Shown in pieces: positions 9,601-18,331 of a stretch of 64,000 nt of DNA; position 1 is the first letter of the stretch; each line of letters opens with the position of its first letter. The translations under genes and the position numbers were made by a program. Below the pieces are notes generated by a model that had not been told where the DNA came from, did not search any database, and saw nothing but the letters and a program-made list of their open reading frames with translations. Source of the DNA: Corynebacterium amycolatum (lineage in GTDB: Bacteria > Actinomycetota > Actinomycetes > Mycobacteriales > Mycobacteriaceae); the NCBI RefSeq assembly GCF_016889425.1, contig NZ_CP069513.1:1736001-1800000 (forward strand), in the 5' to 3' direction.

Positions 9601-9637
9601 CTGTGGATAACTCCCGAAAACTGCAAACTATCCACAG
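9601..9637. promoter_or_regulatory. Inverted pair of DnaA-box-like sequences
   Basis: CTGTGGATA (9601-9609) and TATCCACAG (9629-9637) are perfect 9-bp inverted arms. The left one is part of TGTGGATAA, the complement of the consensus DnaA box TTATCCACA; the right one, CTATCCACA, differs from it by one base. Binding by DnaA is inferred only. Confidence 0.5.
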
Positions 9638-9787
9638 CCAACGCCAAATCGACGCCTCCTGACCCTCCGCGTGTGTCAAAAAATGAGAACGTAGCACTCG
9701 CAAACACACAAACACGCAAACACTCGCACCGCCCAGCACACACCACCCACCGACCAGCAGTTGCCTGGACCTCAGGAGCGCAATCCG

Positions 9788-10921
9788 ATGCCGCAGTGGA
9801 TCTACGACGCCGACGACATCATCCGTACCGGCCAGCAGTGCGAATGCGCCCGTCCCAGCACCTTCGCAATTTCCCGAATCGGCCAGCACTCCGACCGTGA
9901 TCTCCACCGGCGAGCCAAAAGCGGCAGCCTTCTGTGGCTCGCGCATGGCGCGTACGTGCCCGTCGACAGGTGGCTCGCCTTACACAGCACCGAACGCTAC
10001 GTTCTGGAAATCAAAGCGCTCATTCATCGCGGCACCGCCACCGTAATCACCCGCGATGCTGCCGCTGCCCTCCATGGTTTACCTCTACTGACGCATGGCA
10101 CTCCCATCGCGATAGCCAACTCCGGCCGCACGCGTGGGCAATTGCGAAGCACACCGAATGGCCCGTACCAGCCGCACAAACGCCTCATCCGCGTCTCCGG
10201 CCGGATTCTCCCCGAGGACGTCGTAGAAGTCGATGGCCGCCTCGTCACCGATGTCCCAAAGTCCGTCATCGATGTCTGCCGTTCTCGCACCCCGCATAAT
10301 GCACTAGTGCTTGCCGACGCCGCCCTCCAGCGCCACACCGATACCGAGGAACTGTTGGCCACGTTGGCTGCGTATCCCCGTGCTCCGGGAAATGCGCAGG
10401 CCAGGAGGTTGTTGCGGCAAGCGACAGCGTCGTCGGAAAGCATTGGGGAATCGCTCACTAAAGAAGCAATCGTCCAGGCGGGGCTAGCTTCTGTCGACGA
10501 TTCTCGGGCTCCGTTGCTTCAGCAGGTTTCCTTTCGGGATGAACGTGGCTTCATCGCACGCGTGGACTTTTATCTGCCCGAACTTGGGCTGGTCGTCGAG
10601 TTCGATGGCCGTATGAAATACACCGACGGCGGGGTTGCGGACACGCAGGTGGCAATCGCAAAGGAGTTGGAGCGCGAAAAGCGCCTGAAGAATCTCGGGC
10701 TGAATGTCATCCGGATTGTCTGGTCACAGCTTTTCGACGGCTCCGCAGTAGCCACCTTGAGGCAAACGGCCGCGGAAATCCGACGTCACCTGGCAAATGG
10801 CGGGAACCGCTACAACGGTAACTACGCCTTCGCTCGGCCGCCCATCACGATCACAGGAAAGGCGGCTGAGCTGGCTATGCGTCGCCGACAGGTGTGGAGC
10901 CAAGCGGGACGGTTGTACTAG
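9788..10921 (+). CDS. AbiEi antitoxin-like N-terminal domain with C-terminal PD-(D/E)XK (DUF559-like) domain
   Basis: The product has 377 residues from the ATG at 9788, which follows CAGGAG by nine bases. The N-terminal half resembles AbiEi-type transcriptional antitoxins: a winged-helix-like segment near RDLHRRAKSGSLLWLAHGAY, then TVITRDAAAALHGLPLL. The C-terminal part, ARVDFYLPELGLVVEFDG then LEREKRLKNLGLNVIRIVW, has the D...E-x-D...K pattern of a Vsr/DUF559-type PD-(D/E)XK nuclease fold. No AbiEii-like toxin gene is next to it, so it is a solitary gene. It lies between two copies of a 74-bp palindrome, interrupts the housekeeping gene order, and could be a defence or mobile cassette. Function is unknown. 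Confidence 0.8.
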   Translation: MPQWIYDADDIIRTGQQCECARPSTFAISRIGQHSDRDLHRRAKSGSLLWLAHGAYVPVDRWLALHSTERYVLEIKALIHRGTATVITRDAAAALHGLPLLTHGTPIAIANSGRTRGQLRSTPNGPYQPHKRLIRVSGRILPEDVVEVDGRLVTDVPKSVIDVCRSRTPHNALVLADAALQRHTDTEELLATLAAYPRAPGNAQARRLLRQATASSESIGESLTKEAIVQAGLASVDDSRAPLLQQVSFRDERGFIARVDFYLPELGLVVEFDGRMKYTDGGVADTQVAIAKELEREKRLKNLGLNVIRIVWSQLFDGSAVATLRQTAAEIRRHLANGGNRYNGNYAFARPPITITGKAAELAMRRRQVWSQAGRLY

Positions 10922-11003
10922 CTGGCTGGCTTATCGGGTTTAGCCCCCTGCCGGTGCCGCTGCCGCGCCCGGCCCGCTGCCGCTGCCCTCGAGCCCAAAA
11001 TTT

Positions 11004-11077
11004 CACTTCACGACACCCCCGTCACCTCATGCCACCTCCACAGCTGCCACGAGGTGACATGGGTGTCGTAAAGTCGC
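11004..11077. repeat. 74-bp imperfect palindrome, copy 2
   Basis: This copy matches 9456-9529 at 69 of 74 positions by eye and is in the same orientation. Three of the five differences lie in the unpaired centre of the left arm. It sits between the AbiEi/nuclease-like gene and the bioA control region. Confidence 0.9.
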
Positions 11078-11121
11078 TGAGACTGTCTGTAATCCTTGCG
11101 AAAAGTCCCAAACACCAACCC

Positions 11122-11158
11122 CGAACAGTGTTCAAGTCTGGCGCTGTACAGGTACTAT
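11122..11158 (+). promoter_or_regulatory. bioA promoter with BioQ-like operator
   Basis: TTCAAG (11131-11136) and TACTAT (11153-11158), 16 bp apart, form a candidate promoter ending 11 bases before the bioA ATG. CGAACAGTGTTCA (11122-11134) overlaps the -35 element and has the GAAC-N3-GTT core of the operator bound by the TetR-type biotin regulator BioQ in Corynebacterium glutamicum (TGAAC-N3-GTTAC). Repression by BioQ is inferred. Confidence 0.55.
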
Positions 11159-11169
11159 GCTTGAGTATC

Positions 11170-12540
11170 ATGACAGCCTCGGAAACCACCCAGCCGCTCG
11201 TACCGTCGTCTGCACCAGCATCCGCGAAGTCGCCTACACCGCAGCCAACGCAAGCATCCGTCGCCGACCTCGCAGCCTTCGACGCCGACCACATCTGGCA
11301 CCCATACGGCCCCATCCCGTCGCCGGTCGCGCCCAAACTGGTCGAGTCCGCCGAGGGCGTCAACCTCCACCTCGCCGACGGCCACACCCTGATCGATGGC
11401 ATGAGCAGCTGGTGGGCCGCATGCCACGGCCACTCGCACCCGAAGCTGGTCGCAGCCGCGAAGAAGCAGGCCACCACCATGTCGCACGTCATGTTCGGCG
11501 GACTGACACACCGCCCGGCCATTGAGCTGGCGGAGAAACTCTTGAAGCTCGCGGGCCCCGGCTTCGATGCCATCTTCTACTCGGACTCTGGCTCGGTCTC
11601 CGTCGAGGTGGCGATCAAAATGGCGTTGCAGTATCAGCAGGCCAAAGGCCATCCCGAGCGCACCCGCCTGGCCACCTGGCGCGGCGGCTATCACGGCGAC
11701 ACCCGCGCGCCCATGACCGTCTGCGACCCCGAGGGCGGCATGCATTCGCTGTGGACGGGCCAGTGGACTCCGCAGGTCTTCGCCGACAAACCACCCGCCC
11801 GCGGCGCAACCGAAGAGGAACGCGCACGCTATCTAGCGCACTTCGATTCGCTTATCGACGACTCCGTCGCCGGCCTCATCGTTGAACCGGTGGTCCAAGG
11901 CGCTGGTGGCATGCGGTTCCATGATCATGAGCTGCTTGTAGGGCTCCGGAAGCTGTGTGACAAGCACGGCATTCTCCTCATCGCGGATGAGATTGCCACC
12001 GGCTTCGGCCGTGCTGGTGACCTGTTCACGACGCAGGCGGCCGGGATTGTGCCGGATATTATGTGTGTCGGCAAGGCGCTGACCGGCGGCTTCATGAGCT
12101 TCGCAGCCACCCTCACCACCGCCGATGTGGCTCGTACTATTTCCGGTGGTGCAGGCGGAGGCATCATGCACGGCCCGACCTTCATGGGCAACCCCTTGGC
12201 CTGTGCGGTGGCCTGCGCGCAGCTCGACCTGATTGCAGAAGGGCAGTGGCGTGAGGATGTCCCGCGCATCGAGTCCCGATTCCGCGACCAGCTCCAGCCC
12301 CTAGCCAGCAGCGATGCCGTGGCCGACGTGCGTGTCCTTGGCGCAATCGGTGTCGTGGAGATGCAGCGCCCAGTGGACATGGGCCTGGCTACCGCAGCAG
12401 CTGTCGATGCCGGGGTGTGGCTGCGCCCATTCGGCAAGCTGGTCTACACCATGCCGCCGTACATCAGCACCAATGACGAGGTCGACCGCATCTGCGAGGC
12501 CATCGCCGCCATAGTCGCCGCAGAGGAACAACGTAGGTAG
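11170..12540 (+). CDS. bioA: Adenosylmethionine-8-amino-7-oxononanoate aminotransferase
   Basis: This PLP-dependent class III aminotransferase converts KAPA to DAPA in biotin synthesis with SAM as amino donor. From the ATG at 11170 it has 456 residues. Key features are DADHIWHPYGP and GMSSWWAACHGHSHP near the substrate site, IADEIATGFGRAG with the PLP-binding Asp, and the PLP Lys302 in CVGKALTGG. About 35 residues rich in Ser, Pro and Ala precede the conserved start. The open frame extends upstream through the palindrome region but without family similarity, so the ATG after the promoter is preferred. It is followed by bioD. Confidence 0.95.
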   Translation: MTASETTQPLVPSSAPASAKSPTPQPTQASVADLAAFDADHIWHPYGPIPSPVAPKLVESAEGVNLHLADGHTLIDGMSSWWAACHGHSHPKLVAAAKKQATTMSHVMFGGLTHRPAIELAEKLLKLAGPGFDAIFYSDSGSVSVEVAIKMALQYQQAKGHPERTRLATWRGGYHGDTRAPMTVCDPEGGMHSLWTGQWTPQVFADKPPARGATEEERARYLAHFDSLIDDSVAGLIVEPVVQGAGGMRFHDHELLVGLRKLCDKHGILLIADEIATGFGRAGDLFTTQAAGIVPDIMCVGKALTGGFMSFAATLTTADVARTISGGAGGGIMHGPTFMGNPLACAVACAQLDLIAEGQWREDVPRIESRFRDQLQPLASSDAVADVRVLGAIGVVEMQRPVDMGLATAAAVDAGVWLRPFGKLVYTMPPYISTNDEVDRICEAIAAIVAAEEQRR

Positions 12541-12685
12541 CGCAGCGAAGCAGCACAACAAGTAGCGCAATCAGCACGACGACCAACCGCGCAGCGAAGC
12601 AACACAACAGCGTCACAACAAGAAGCACAACCAGCACACCACCACAGCCCCCACACCACCACAGCCAAAAGGAGCACTAACCACC
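12541..12685. repeat. C/A-rich degenerate direct repeat between bioA and bioD
   Basis: Two similar segments of roughly 50 bp start at 12541 and 12590, each opening with CGCAGCGAAGCA and ending with CAGCAC. The top strand here is nearly devoid of T. The spacer ends in AAAAGGAGC, the ribosome binding site of bioD. Confidence 0.6.
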
Positions 12686-13375
12686 ATGAGCATCGTCCTT
12701 GTCACCGGCACCGGTACCGATATTGGAAAGACCATCGGCACGGCGGCCCTGGCGGCGGCACTACGCGGGGAGGGCAGGCAGGTGCACGTCGTCAAACCAA
12801 TTCAGACCGGATTTCCGGACCCTGACGGCGGTGATTTGGACACTGTCGCGGAGCTGACGGGGATCGACAATCTGCATGGCTTCGAGCGTTACCCCGAGCC
12901 GATGGCGCCGGTGGCGGCGGCGCAGCGCGCGGGAATGCGCCTGCCGAACGCCACGGAGATCGCGGAGAAGATCAAGCTTATCGACGGGCCGAACCGCGTT
13001 GTCCTCGTGGAGGGCGCGGGCGGCTTGTTGGTGCGGCTCGGCGAGGATTGGGCGCTGCCGGAGTTGGCGGCGTTGCTGCCGGGTAGTCAGATGGTGGTCG
13101 TGACGCGGTTGGGGCTGGGCTGCCTGAACGAGGCGGAGCTCACCGTCGAGGTGGCGCGGGGGCGTGGGGTCAATGTCACGGCGCTGGTGGGAGGTTCGCT
13201 GCCGGCGGATGTCGACCCGATCATCGAGACGAACCTGGAAGAACTGCCACGCATCACCGGGGTGCCGCTGCTGGGGTCGGTGCAGGCGGGAGCGGGCGCG
13301 TTGGCGCGGCAGGAGTTTGTGGCGAAAGCTACGCAGTGGCTGCCGGGCGTGCGAGAGTGGGCCGCAGCGCTGTAG
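12686..13375 (+). CDS. bioD: Dethiobiotin synthetase
   Basis: This 229-residue ATP-dependent carboxylase closes the ureido ring of dethiobiotin. The P-loop is VTGTGTDIGKTIGT at the N terminus, followed by KPIQTGFPDPDGGD and VLVEGAGGLLVRLGED, both BioD signatures. The start ATG is preceded by AAAGGAGC. It follows bioA directly. The usual bioF and bioB genes are not in the window; corynebacteria commonly lack bioF and carry bioB elsewhere. Confidence 0.95.
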   Translation: MSIVLVTGTGTDIGKTIGTAALAAALRGEGRQVHVVKPIQTGFPDPDGGDLDTVAELTGIDNLHGFERYPEPMAPVAAAQRAGMRLPNATEIAEKIKLIDGPNRVVLVEGAGGLLVRLGEDWALPELAALLPGSQMVVVTRLGLGCLNEAELTVEVARGRGVNVTALVGGSLPADVDPIIETNLEELPRITGVPLLGSVQAGAGALARQEFVAKATQWLPGVREWAAAL

Positions 13376-13630
13376 GGGAGCCGCAGCGCTTTAAGGGGCG
13401 CTCTGGCGGCGCCTCGAAGTAGAGGCCGCGCGGGACGTCGTTAAGCTGGCGTTTTGCGAGAAACGTGCTAAGGTGACTAGACGACAAGGCGCGAGGCTTT
13501 CTCTGTAAATCTCTTTATTAACCTGCTTCCACCGGCCGTTTTGGGCCCACGGGGGAGAGAACAGCGTCGCCTGGCGCTGAAGTTCTAACAAACAGAGCAA
13601 TCTCCAACGCTTGAAAAGGATGTAGGTCAA

Positions 13631-14605
13631 GTGGCTAAACCCGCTCGCCGAGAAGGCACACCGGCACACAAGAACCGTAAGAATCACTCCAACCGCGCAC
13701 ACGGCTCCACTAACGCCCAGCGCAATCGCAGCCGTCGCGATAGCGGCGCGAAGATGGAGACCTCCAACGTCCACGCGAAGGACATCTACGTATCCAACGC
13801 CCGCCCGGCGCGCCATCAGCACGCGGACGCCGACCGTCGTAGCTCGGGCAAGCGCGCTCACAGCCAGGCAGGCGAGGGTGTGCGTCTGCAGAAGGTGCTC
13901 GCGCAGGCAGGCGTGGCGTCGCGTCGCATGGCGGAAAAGCTTATCGACGAAGGCCGCGTCGAGGTCGACGGCAAGATTGTGACGCGACAGGGCGTACGGG
14001 TGGATCCAAACACATCTGTGATTCGCGTTGATGGTTCCCGCGTCATCGTCAATGAGGACATGCAGTACTTCGTCCTGAACAAGCCGCGTGGTGTGCAGTC
14101 GACCATGCACGATGACATGGGCCGTCCGTGTGTGGGCGACATCATCGGTGAGAAGATCAGCGCTGGTCAGCGACTCTTCCACGTTGGTCGTCTGGATGCG
14201 CCCACCGAAGGGCTGCTGCTGCTCACCAACGATGGTGAGTTGGCCAACCGTCTGATGCACCCAAGCTACGAGGTCACCAAGACCTACATGGCCACTGTTG
14301 TCGGTGAGGTCGACCCCAAGGTCATGCGTGAGCTGGAAAAGGGCATTGAGCTCGATGATGGCATCGCTAAGGCGGACATGGCGCAGATCATCGATGTCTG
14401 GCAGGGTCGCTCTATCGTCCGCATCGAGCTGCACGAGGGCCGAAAGCACATTGTGCGCCGGATGCTCAAGACCGCGGGCTACCCGGTCGAGCGCCTGGTG
14501 CGCACTAAGATTCACACTGTCCAGCTGGGCGAGCAGACTCCGGGCGCTCTCCGCGCACTCAACCGCGCTGAGCTGACCTCTCTCTACAACGCGGTGGGGC
14601 TGTAA
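13631..14605 (+). CDS. rluB: 23S rRNA pseudouridine synthase, RluB family
   Basis: This 324-residue protein has a GTG start. The first 80 or so residues form a basic, Arg/Lys/Asn-rich tail that is probably unstructured and may bind RNA. The S4 domain follows (VRLQKVLAQAGVASRRMAE, about residues 84-145), then the RsuA/RluB catalytic domain with Asp189 in HVGRLDAPTEG and LLTNDGELANRLMHP. It should isomerise a uridine in the peptidyl-transferase region of 23S rRNA. The stop codon directly abuts the next open frame, so rluB and cmk-der form an operon, as in M. tuberculosis. The 255-bp upstream region contains no clear gene. Confidence 0.93.
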   Translation: MAKPARREGTPAHKNRKNHSNRAHGSTNAQRNRSRRDSGAKMETSNVHAKDIYVSNARPARHQHADADRRSSGKRAHSQAGEGVRLQKVLAQAGVASRRMAEKLIDEGRVEVDGKIVTRQGVRVDPNTSVIRVDGSRVIVNEDMQYFVLNKPRGVQSTMHDDMGRPCVGDIIGEKISAGQRLFHVGRLDAPTEGLLLLTNDGELANRLMHPSYEVTKTYMATVVGEVDPKVMRELEKGIELDDGIAKADMAQIIDVWQGRSIVRIELHEGRKHIVRRMLKTAGYPVERLVRTKIHTVQLGEQTPGALRALNRAELTSLYNAVGL

Positions 14606-14671
14606 ATGGCACTAGTGAAGAAGAACGAAGAAAACCACGGAGTGGAACAACAAGGAGCTGAAGGAGCCCAC

Positions 14672-16981
14672 ATGAGTGAGCAGAACACTGACGACATGCT
14701 GTTGGTTGCCATCGATGGCCCTTCCGGCACTGGCAAGTCGACTGTCTCTCGGATGGTCGCAACCGAGCTGGGTGCAAAGTACCTGGATACCGGCGCGATG
14801 TACCGTGTGGCCACCCTGTGGGTACTGCGCCAGGGCATCGACCCGGCCGACGAGGAAGCCGTGGCCAAGGCGACGGCCGCCCTGCCACTGGAAGTCTCCG
14901 ATGACCCGAACTCCACCGCTGTCCTCCTCGACGGCGAGGATGTCTCCGGCGAGATCCGCGGCCCGGAGGTTACCCGCAACGTGTCGGCTGTCTCCGCGAT
15001 TCCGGCCGTGCGTACCAACCTGGTCGCGCTCCAGCGCTCACTGGCCGCATCTGCGGTGCGCTGTGTGGTGGAGGGCCGCGACATCGGCACGGTTGTTCTT
15101 CCGGACGTTCCGGCGAAAATCTTCATGACCGCCTCCGCCGAGGTTCGCGCCCACCGCCGCTACGACCAGGACATTGCTGCTGGTCGTGAGGCTGACTTCG
15201 ACACCGTGCTTGCCGACGTCATCCGCCGCGACGAACTAGACAGCAACCGTGCGACCTCTCCGCTGAAGCCAGCCGAGGATGCGTTCATTCTAGACACCTC
15301 CGAGATGGACATCGAAGAGGTCGTGGAAAACGTCCTCGATGTTGTTGAGGCAGGATACCCGGGGTCCACCATGGACTGGGACGATGTCGACAACGAGGAG
15401 TTCGAGGGCTCTTACGAGGACTCCGAGGACTCCGAGGACGACACCGCCGGACACCTGGTCGCAAACGTGGAGAGCGAAAACGCGCCGGGCACCGCAGGTA
15501 GCCACACCAGCGCAGACGAGTTCATCGACCGCACGATTGCTGACCACGAGACGATCATCTCCGAAGCCATCGAGCGCGCCGAAACCGGCCAGATCGACGA
15601 CGATGCCGACTGGGAAGAGCTGGAAAACGCTTTCGCGGCGCTTGGCGTGAGCGACGAGGAAGAAGAAGCTCTTCCGACCGTGGCCATTGTGGGACGACCG
15701 AATGTTGGTAAGTCCACCATGGTTAACAGGTTCATTGGCCGTCGTGAAGCAGTTGTCGAAGACTTCCCGGGCGTGACCCGCGACCGCATCTCCTACCTGG
15801 GTGAATGGGGCGGACGTCGCTTCTGGGTGCAGGACACCGGCGGCTGGGATCCGGACGCCAAGGGCATGCATGCGGCGATTGCTCGTCAGGCGGAGACCGC
15901 TATGGAGACCGCCGATGTGATTGTCATGGTCGTTGACACCACCGTCGGAATCACCGCCACGGAAGAGGTTATGGCCCGCCGTCTGCAGCGCGCGGAGCAG
16001 CCGGTTATTCTCGCCGCCAACAAGTTCGAGTCGGATTCGCAGCTTGGCGACGTCGCGGAGTTCTGGGCCCTCGGGCTCGGCGAGCCGCACCCAACCTCGG
16101 CCCTCCACGGCCGTGGCAATGCCGACGTGATGGACGAAGTGGTGGCCTCCTTCCCGGAGGTGCCGCGTGCAAAATCGCTGCCGACCGGGCCGCGTCGCGT
16201 AGCGCTGGTGGGCAAGCCGAATGTGGGCAAGTCCTCGCTGCTGAACAAGCTCTCCGGTGAAAATCGTGCAGTGGTCAGCGATATGGCCGGTACCACGGTT
16301 GACCCGGTGGACTCGCTGGTGCAGATGGACGAGACGCTGTGGCGCTTCGTGGACACCGCTGGTATCCGCAAGAAGAGCAAGACCGCCAAAGGCCACGAGT
16401 TCTACGCCTCGCTGCGTACTCGTTCGACGATTGACAACGCCGAGGTTGTAATCTTCCTGGTCGATGCGTCCGAGCAGATTACCGAGCAGGATCAGCGCGT
16501 GCTGCGCATGATTCTCGATTCCGGTCGTGCACTTGTGGTCGCCTACAACAAGTGGGACCTCATGGATGAGGACCGCCGCGACCTGCTCGAGCGCGAGATT
16601 GAAGAACAGCTCGCACATGTGCCGTGGGCTCGTCGGGTGAATATCTCCGCCAAGACCGGGCGTGCTGTGCAGAAGCTGGAGCCGGCAATGCTGGAGGCCG
16701 TGGAGTCGTGGGATAAGCGCATCTCCACTGGTCGCCTGAACACTTGGTTGCGCGCGATTATGCAGCAGAACCCGCCACCGCTGCGTGGTGGTCGACAGCC
16801 GCGCGTGTTGTTTGCCACCCAGGCGTCCTCACGCCCGCCGGTGATTGTGCTGTTCACGACCGGCTTCCTGGAGCACGGCTACCGTCGCTTCCTGGAGCGC
16901 AAGCTGCGTGAAGAGTTCGGCTTCGAGGGTTCGCCGGTGCGCATCGCAGTGCGTGTCCGCGAGAAGAAGAAGCGCCGCTAG
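14672..16981 (+). CDS. cmk-der: Fused cytidylate kinase / ribosome-assembly GTPase Der
   Basis: One frame encodes two enzymes. Residues 1 to about 230 are CMP/dCMP kinase with the P-loop GPSGTGKST (16-24) and [22 protein letters not shown] linker of about 100 residues is very acidic (repeats of EDSEDSEDD). The rest is Der: G domain 1 begins at [10 protein letters not shown] (about 340), G domain 2 at [10 protein letters not shown] (about 513), then the KH-like C-terminal domain. The ATG at 14672 with AAGGAG five bases upstream gives 769 residues; an ATG at 14606 abutting the rluB stop would add 22 residues. The same bifunctional arrangement is known in other actinobacteria, whereas M. tuberculosis has two adjacent genes. 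Confidence 0.94.
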   Translation: MSEQNTDDMLLVAIDGPSGTGKSTVSRMVATELGAKYLDTGAMYRVATLWVLRQGIDPADEEAVAKATAALPLEVSDDPNSTAVLLDGEDVSGEIRGPEVTRNVSAVSAIPAVRTNLVALQRSLAASAVRCVVEGRDIGTVVLPDVPAKIFMTASAEVRAHRRYDQDIAAGREADFDTVLADVIRRDELDSNRATSPLKPAEDAFILDTSEMDIEEVVENVLDVVEAGYPGSTMDWDDVDNEEFEGSYEDSEDSEDDTAGHLVANVESENAPGTAGSHTSADEFIDRTIADHETIISEAIERAETGQIDDDADWEELENAFAALGVSDEEEEALPTVAIVGRPNVGKSTMVNRFIGRREAVVEDFPGVTRDRISYLGEWGGRRFWVQDTGGWDPDAKGMHAAIARQAETAMETADVIVMVVDTTVGITATEEVMARRLQRAEQPVILAANKFESDSQLGDVAEFWALGLGEPHPTSALHGRGNADVMDEVVASFPEVPRAKSLPTGPRRVALVGKPNVGKSSLLNKLSGENRAVVSDMAGTTVDPVDSLVQMDETLWRFVDTAGIRKKSKTAKGHEFYASLRTRSTIDNAEVVIFLVDASEQITEQDQRVLRMILDSGRALVVAYNKWDLMDEDRRDLLEREIEEQLAHVPWARRVNISAKTGRAVQKLEPAMLEAVESWDKRISTGRLNTWLRAIMQQNPPPLRGGRQPRVLFATQASSRPPVIVLFTTGFLEHGYRRFLERKLREEFGFEGSPVRIAVRVREKKKRR

Positions 16982-17061
16982 GAAGCTGCTAGGAAGTGCC
17001 GCTAGAGTGTGCCTCTAGGCAGATCTCTTAAGCCCTGCTAGTCGCTCGAACTGAGCTGAGG

Positions 17062-17103
17062 AAAGCCCACAATGTGATTTAGGCAATTGCATTTTGGGCT
17101 TTT
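17062..17103 (+). terminator. Terminator of the rluB/cmk-der operon
   Basis: Arms AAAGCCCA (17062-17069) and TGGGCTTT (17095-17102) enclose a short inner AATG/CATT pairing and are followed by TTT. It lies about 80 bp after the cmk-der stop. Confidence 0.65.
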
Positions 17104-17151
17104 CGTTGGCATTTTGGAGTTTTAGGAAATTAGCGATAAGGAGAACTGACA

Positions 17152-18165
17152 ATGGTCAGGCGCGGCAACAACCGTGACGGCTCTCAGCACGACGGCCGAG
17201 ACAACAGCTACGGACGCGATTCCTCAAGCTCATACGGCGATGACTCCGCGACTCGCTACATTCCGCGAGACGAGGGATACCGCGGGTACAACCCAGATGC
17301 CGACTTTGCGAGCGAGCAGCCGACCGAATACTTTGGCGGCGACTCCTCTGAAACGCAGTTCTTACAGCGCGGCGATGAAACGCGATTTGATGACTCCCGC
17401 GGTGCAGGAGCCGGCGCTGGTGCTGGTGCCGGTGCACAAGGCAGTGGCGCGCAGGGTAGTGGCCAGTACTGGGCCCCGCTTTCTGAAGAAGAACGCGGCT
17501 ATGGTCAGGCGAGCCAGCAAGCCGGTGCAACCCAACAGTACGCTGCAGGTGCCCCAGGTGGCGCAAGCGGTTACGGCGACCTGAACAACGGCAACAACCG
17601 CGGTAATAACCGTGGCAACAGTGGCAATGATGACTCCAAGAAGGGGTGGGGCAAGACTGTCGCCATCGTAGCCATCGCCGCCATGGTGGCCGTCGTCGCG
17701 CTGGTAGCCCTGGTTTTGTCCTTTACTTCCGGAACCGAGGACAAAAACGACAACCCGGCGGCGCCGACGCAGGAGACGTCGTCAAGCCCGACGCCGACGA
17801 CAACCTCGCCGGAAGAAACCACGACAAGCCCTACCGATCGCTTGGACCCGTCGGGCACGATTAATGACACCCGTGAACGCCTTGAGCAGGAGCTGGATCA
17901 ACTTCGCGAGTCGCCGCCAGCTATCCCTGGACCTGGTGAGCGCAGTAGCGGCTGGGGTACTATCCCGCAGGGTGTGGTGGGCAAGAGCCCGGCCTCCGTC
18001 GAGGTGGAGCTGCGTACCAACGGCTACCAGAACGTAACCGTCGTCGACGCAGAGGGCAACCAGACCAATTCTGTGGCCGCGATTATGGGTAAGGTCGCCT
18101 CGATTGACCCGCCGGAGGGACAGATGGCGGAGACATCTACGCCTGTGACCATCTACCTGCAGTAA
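17152..18165 (+). CDS. Single-pass membrane protein with extracytoplasmic PASTA-like domain
   Basis: The product has 337 residues. The long N-terminal cytoplasmic part (about 1-165) is hydrophilic, rich in Asp, Ser, Gly and Arg, with a Gly-Ala repeat near residue 90. One transmembrane helix follows (about 170-191, TVAIVAIAAMVAVVALVALV), then a Thr/Ser/Pro-rich spacer. The last 70 residues resemble one PASTA unit: GVVGKSPASVEVELRTNGY and ending TPVTIYLQ. PASTA domains bind peptidoglycan fragments, as in PknB, but no kinase domain is present here. The ATG is preceded by AAGGAG. A role in envelope sensing or anchoring is inferred. Confidence 0.75.
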   Translation: MVRRGNNRDGSQHDGRDNSYGRDSSSSYGDDSATRYIPRDEGYRGYNPDADFASEQPTEYFGGDSSETQFLQRGDETRFDDSRGAGAGAGAGAGAQGSGAQGSGQYWAPLSEEERGYGQASQQAGATQQYAAGAPGGASGYGDLNNGNNRGNNRGNSGNDDSKKGWGKTVAIVAIAAMVAVVALVALVLSFTSGTEDKNDNPAAPTQETSSSPTPTTTSPEETTTSPTDRLDPSGTINDTRERLEQELDQLRESPPAIPGPGERSSGWGTIPQGVVGKSPASVEVELRTNGYQNVTVVDAEGNQTNSVAAIMGKVASIDPPEGQMAETSTPVTIYLQ

Positions 18166-18251
18166 CACGGCAGAAAAAGTAGGTACCAGGGGCGATTTCC
18201 GCCAGCAAACACCAATGATGTAACCTATAGCTCGTTGCACTTTCGTGCACA

Positions 18252-18325
18252 CGGGCTGTAGCGCAGTTTGGTAGCGCACCTCACTGGGGGTGAGGGGGTC
18301 GTCGGTTCAAATCCGGTCAGCCCGA
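18252..18325 (+). tRNA. tRNA-Pro (anticodon GGG)
   Basis: The 74-nt cloverleaf has acceptor arms CGGGCTG and CAGCCCG with discriminator A. The D arm is GCGC-AGTTTGGTA-GCGC, the anticodon stem CCTCA/TGAGG with loop CTGGGGG (anticodon GGG, reading CCC/CCU), and the T loop TTCAAAT. The 3' CCA is not encoded. A strong terminator follows within ten bases. Confidence 0.95.
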
Positions 18326-18331
18326 CAAAAC

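Larger units (their letters stand above)
9392..9787. other. Intergenic region carrying a palindrome and DnaA-box-like repeats
   Basis: No gene is supported in these 396 bp. The stretch contains the first 74-bp palindromic element (9456-9529), an inverted pair of DnaA-box-like sequences (9601-9637), and from about 9660 an A/C-rich segment (repeated ACACAAACACGCAAACAC-type sequence) leading into the AbiEi-like gene. Confidence 0.6.

Noticed and set aside
10894..11169. Upstream extension of bioA through the palindrome
   Set aside because: The extension crosses a non-coding repeat and a promoter, and the conserved BioA sequence begins only after the ATG at 11170.
13391..14515. Long open frame antisense to rluB
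   Set aside because: It mirrors the codon-position bias of rluB on the other strand, has no ribosome binding site and no family motifs, while rluB is clearly coding.
15290..16618. Long open frame antisense to the Cmk-Der gene
   Set aside because: Same GC-driven shadow effect; the plus strand carries all GTPase motifs.
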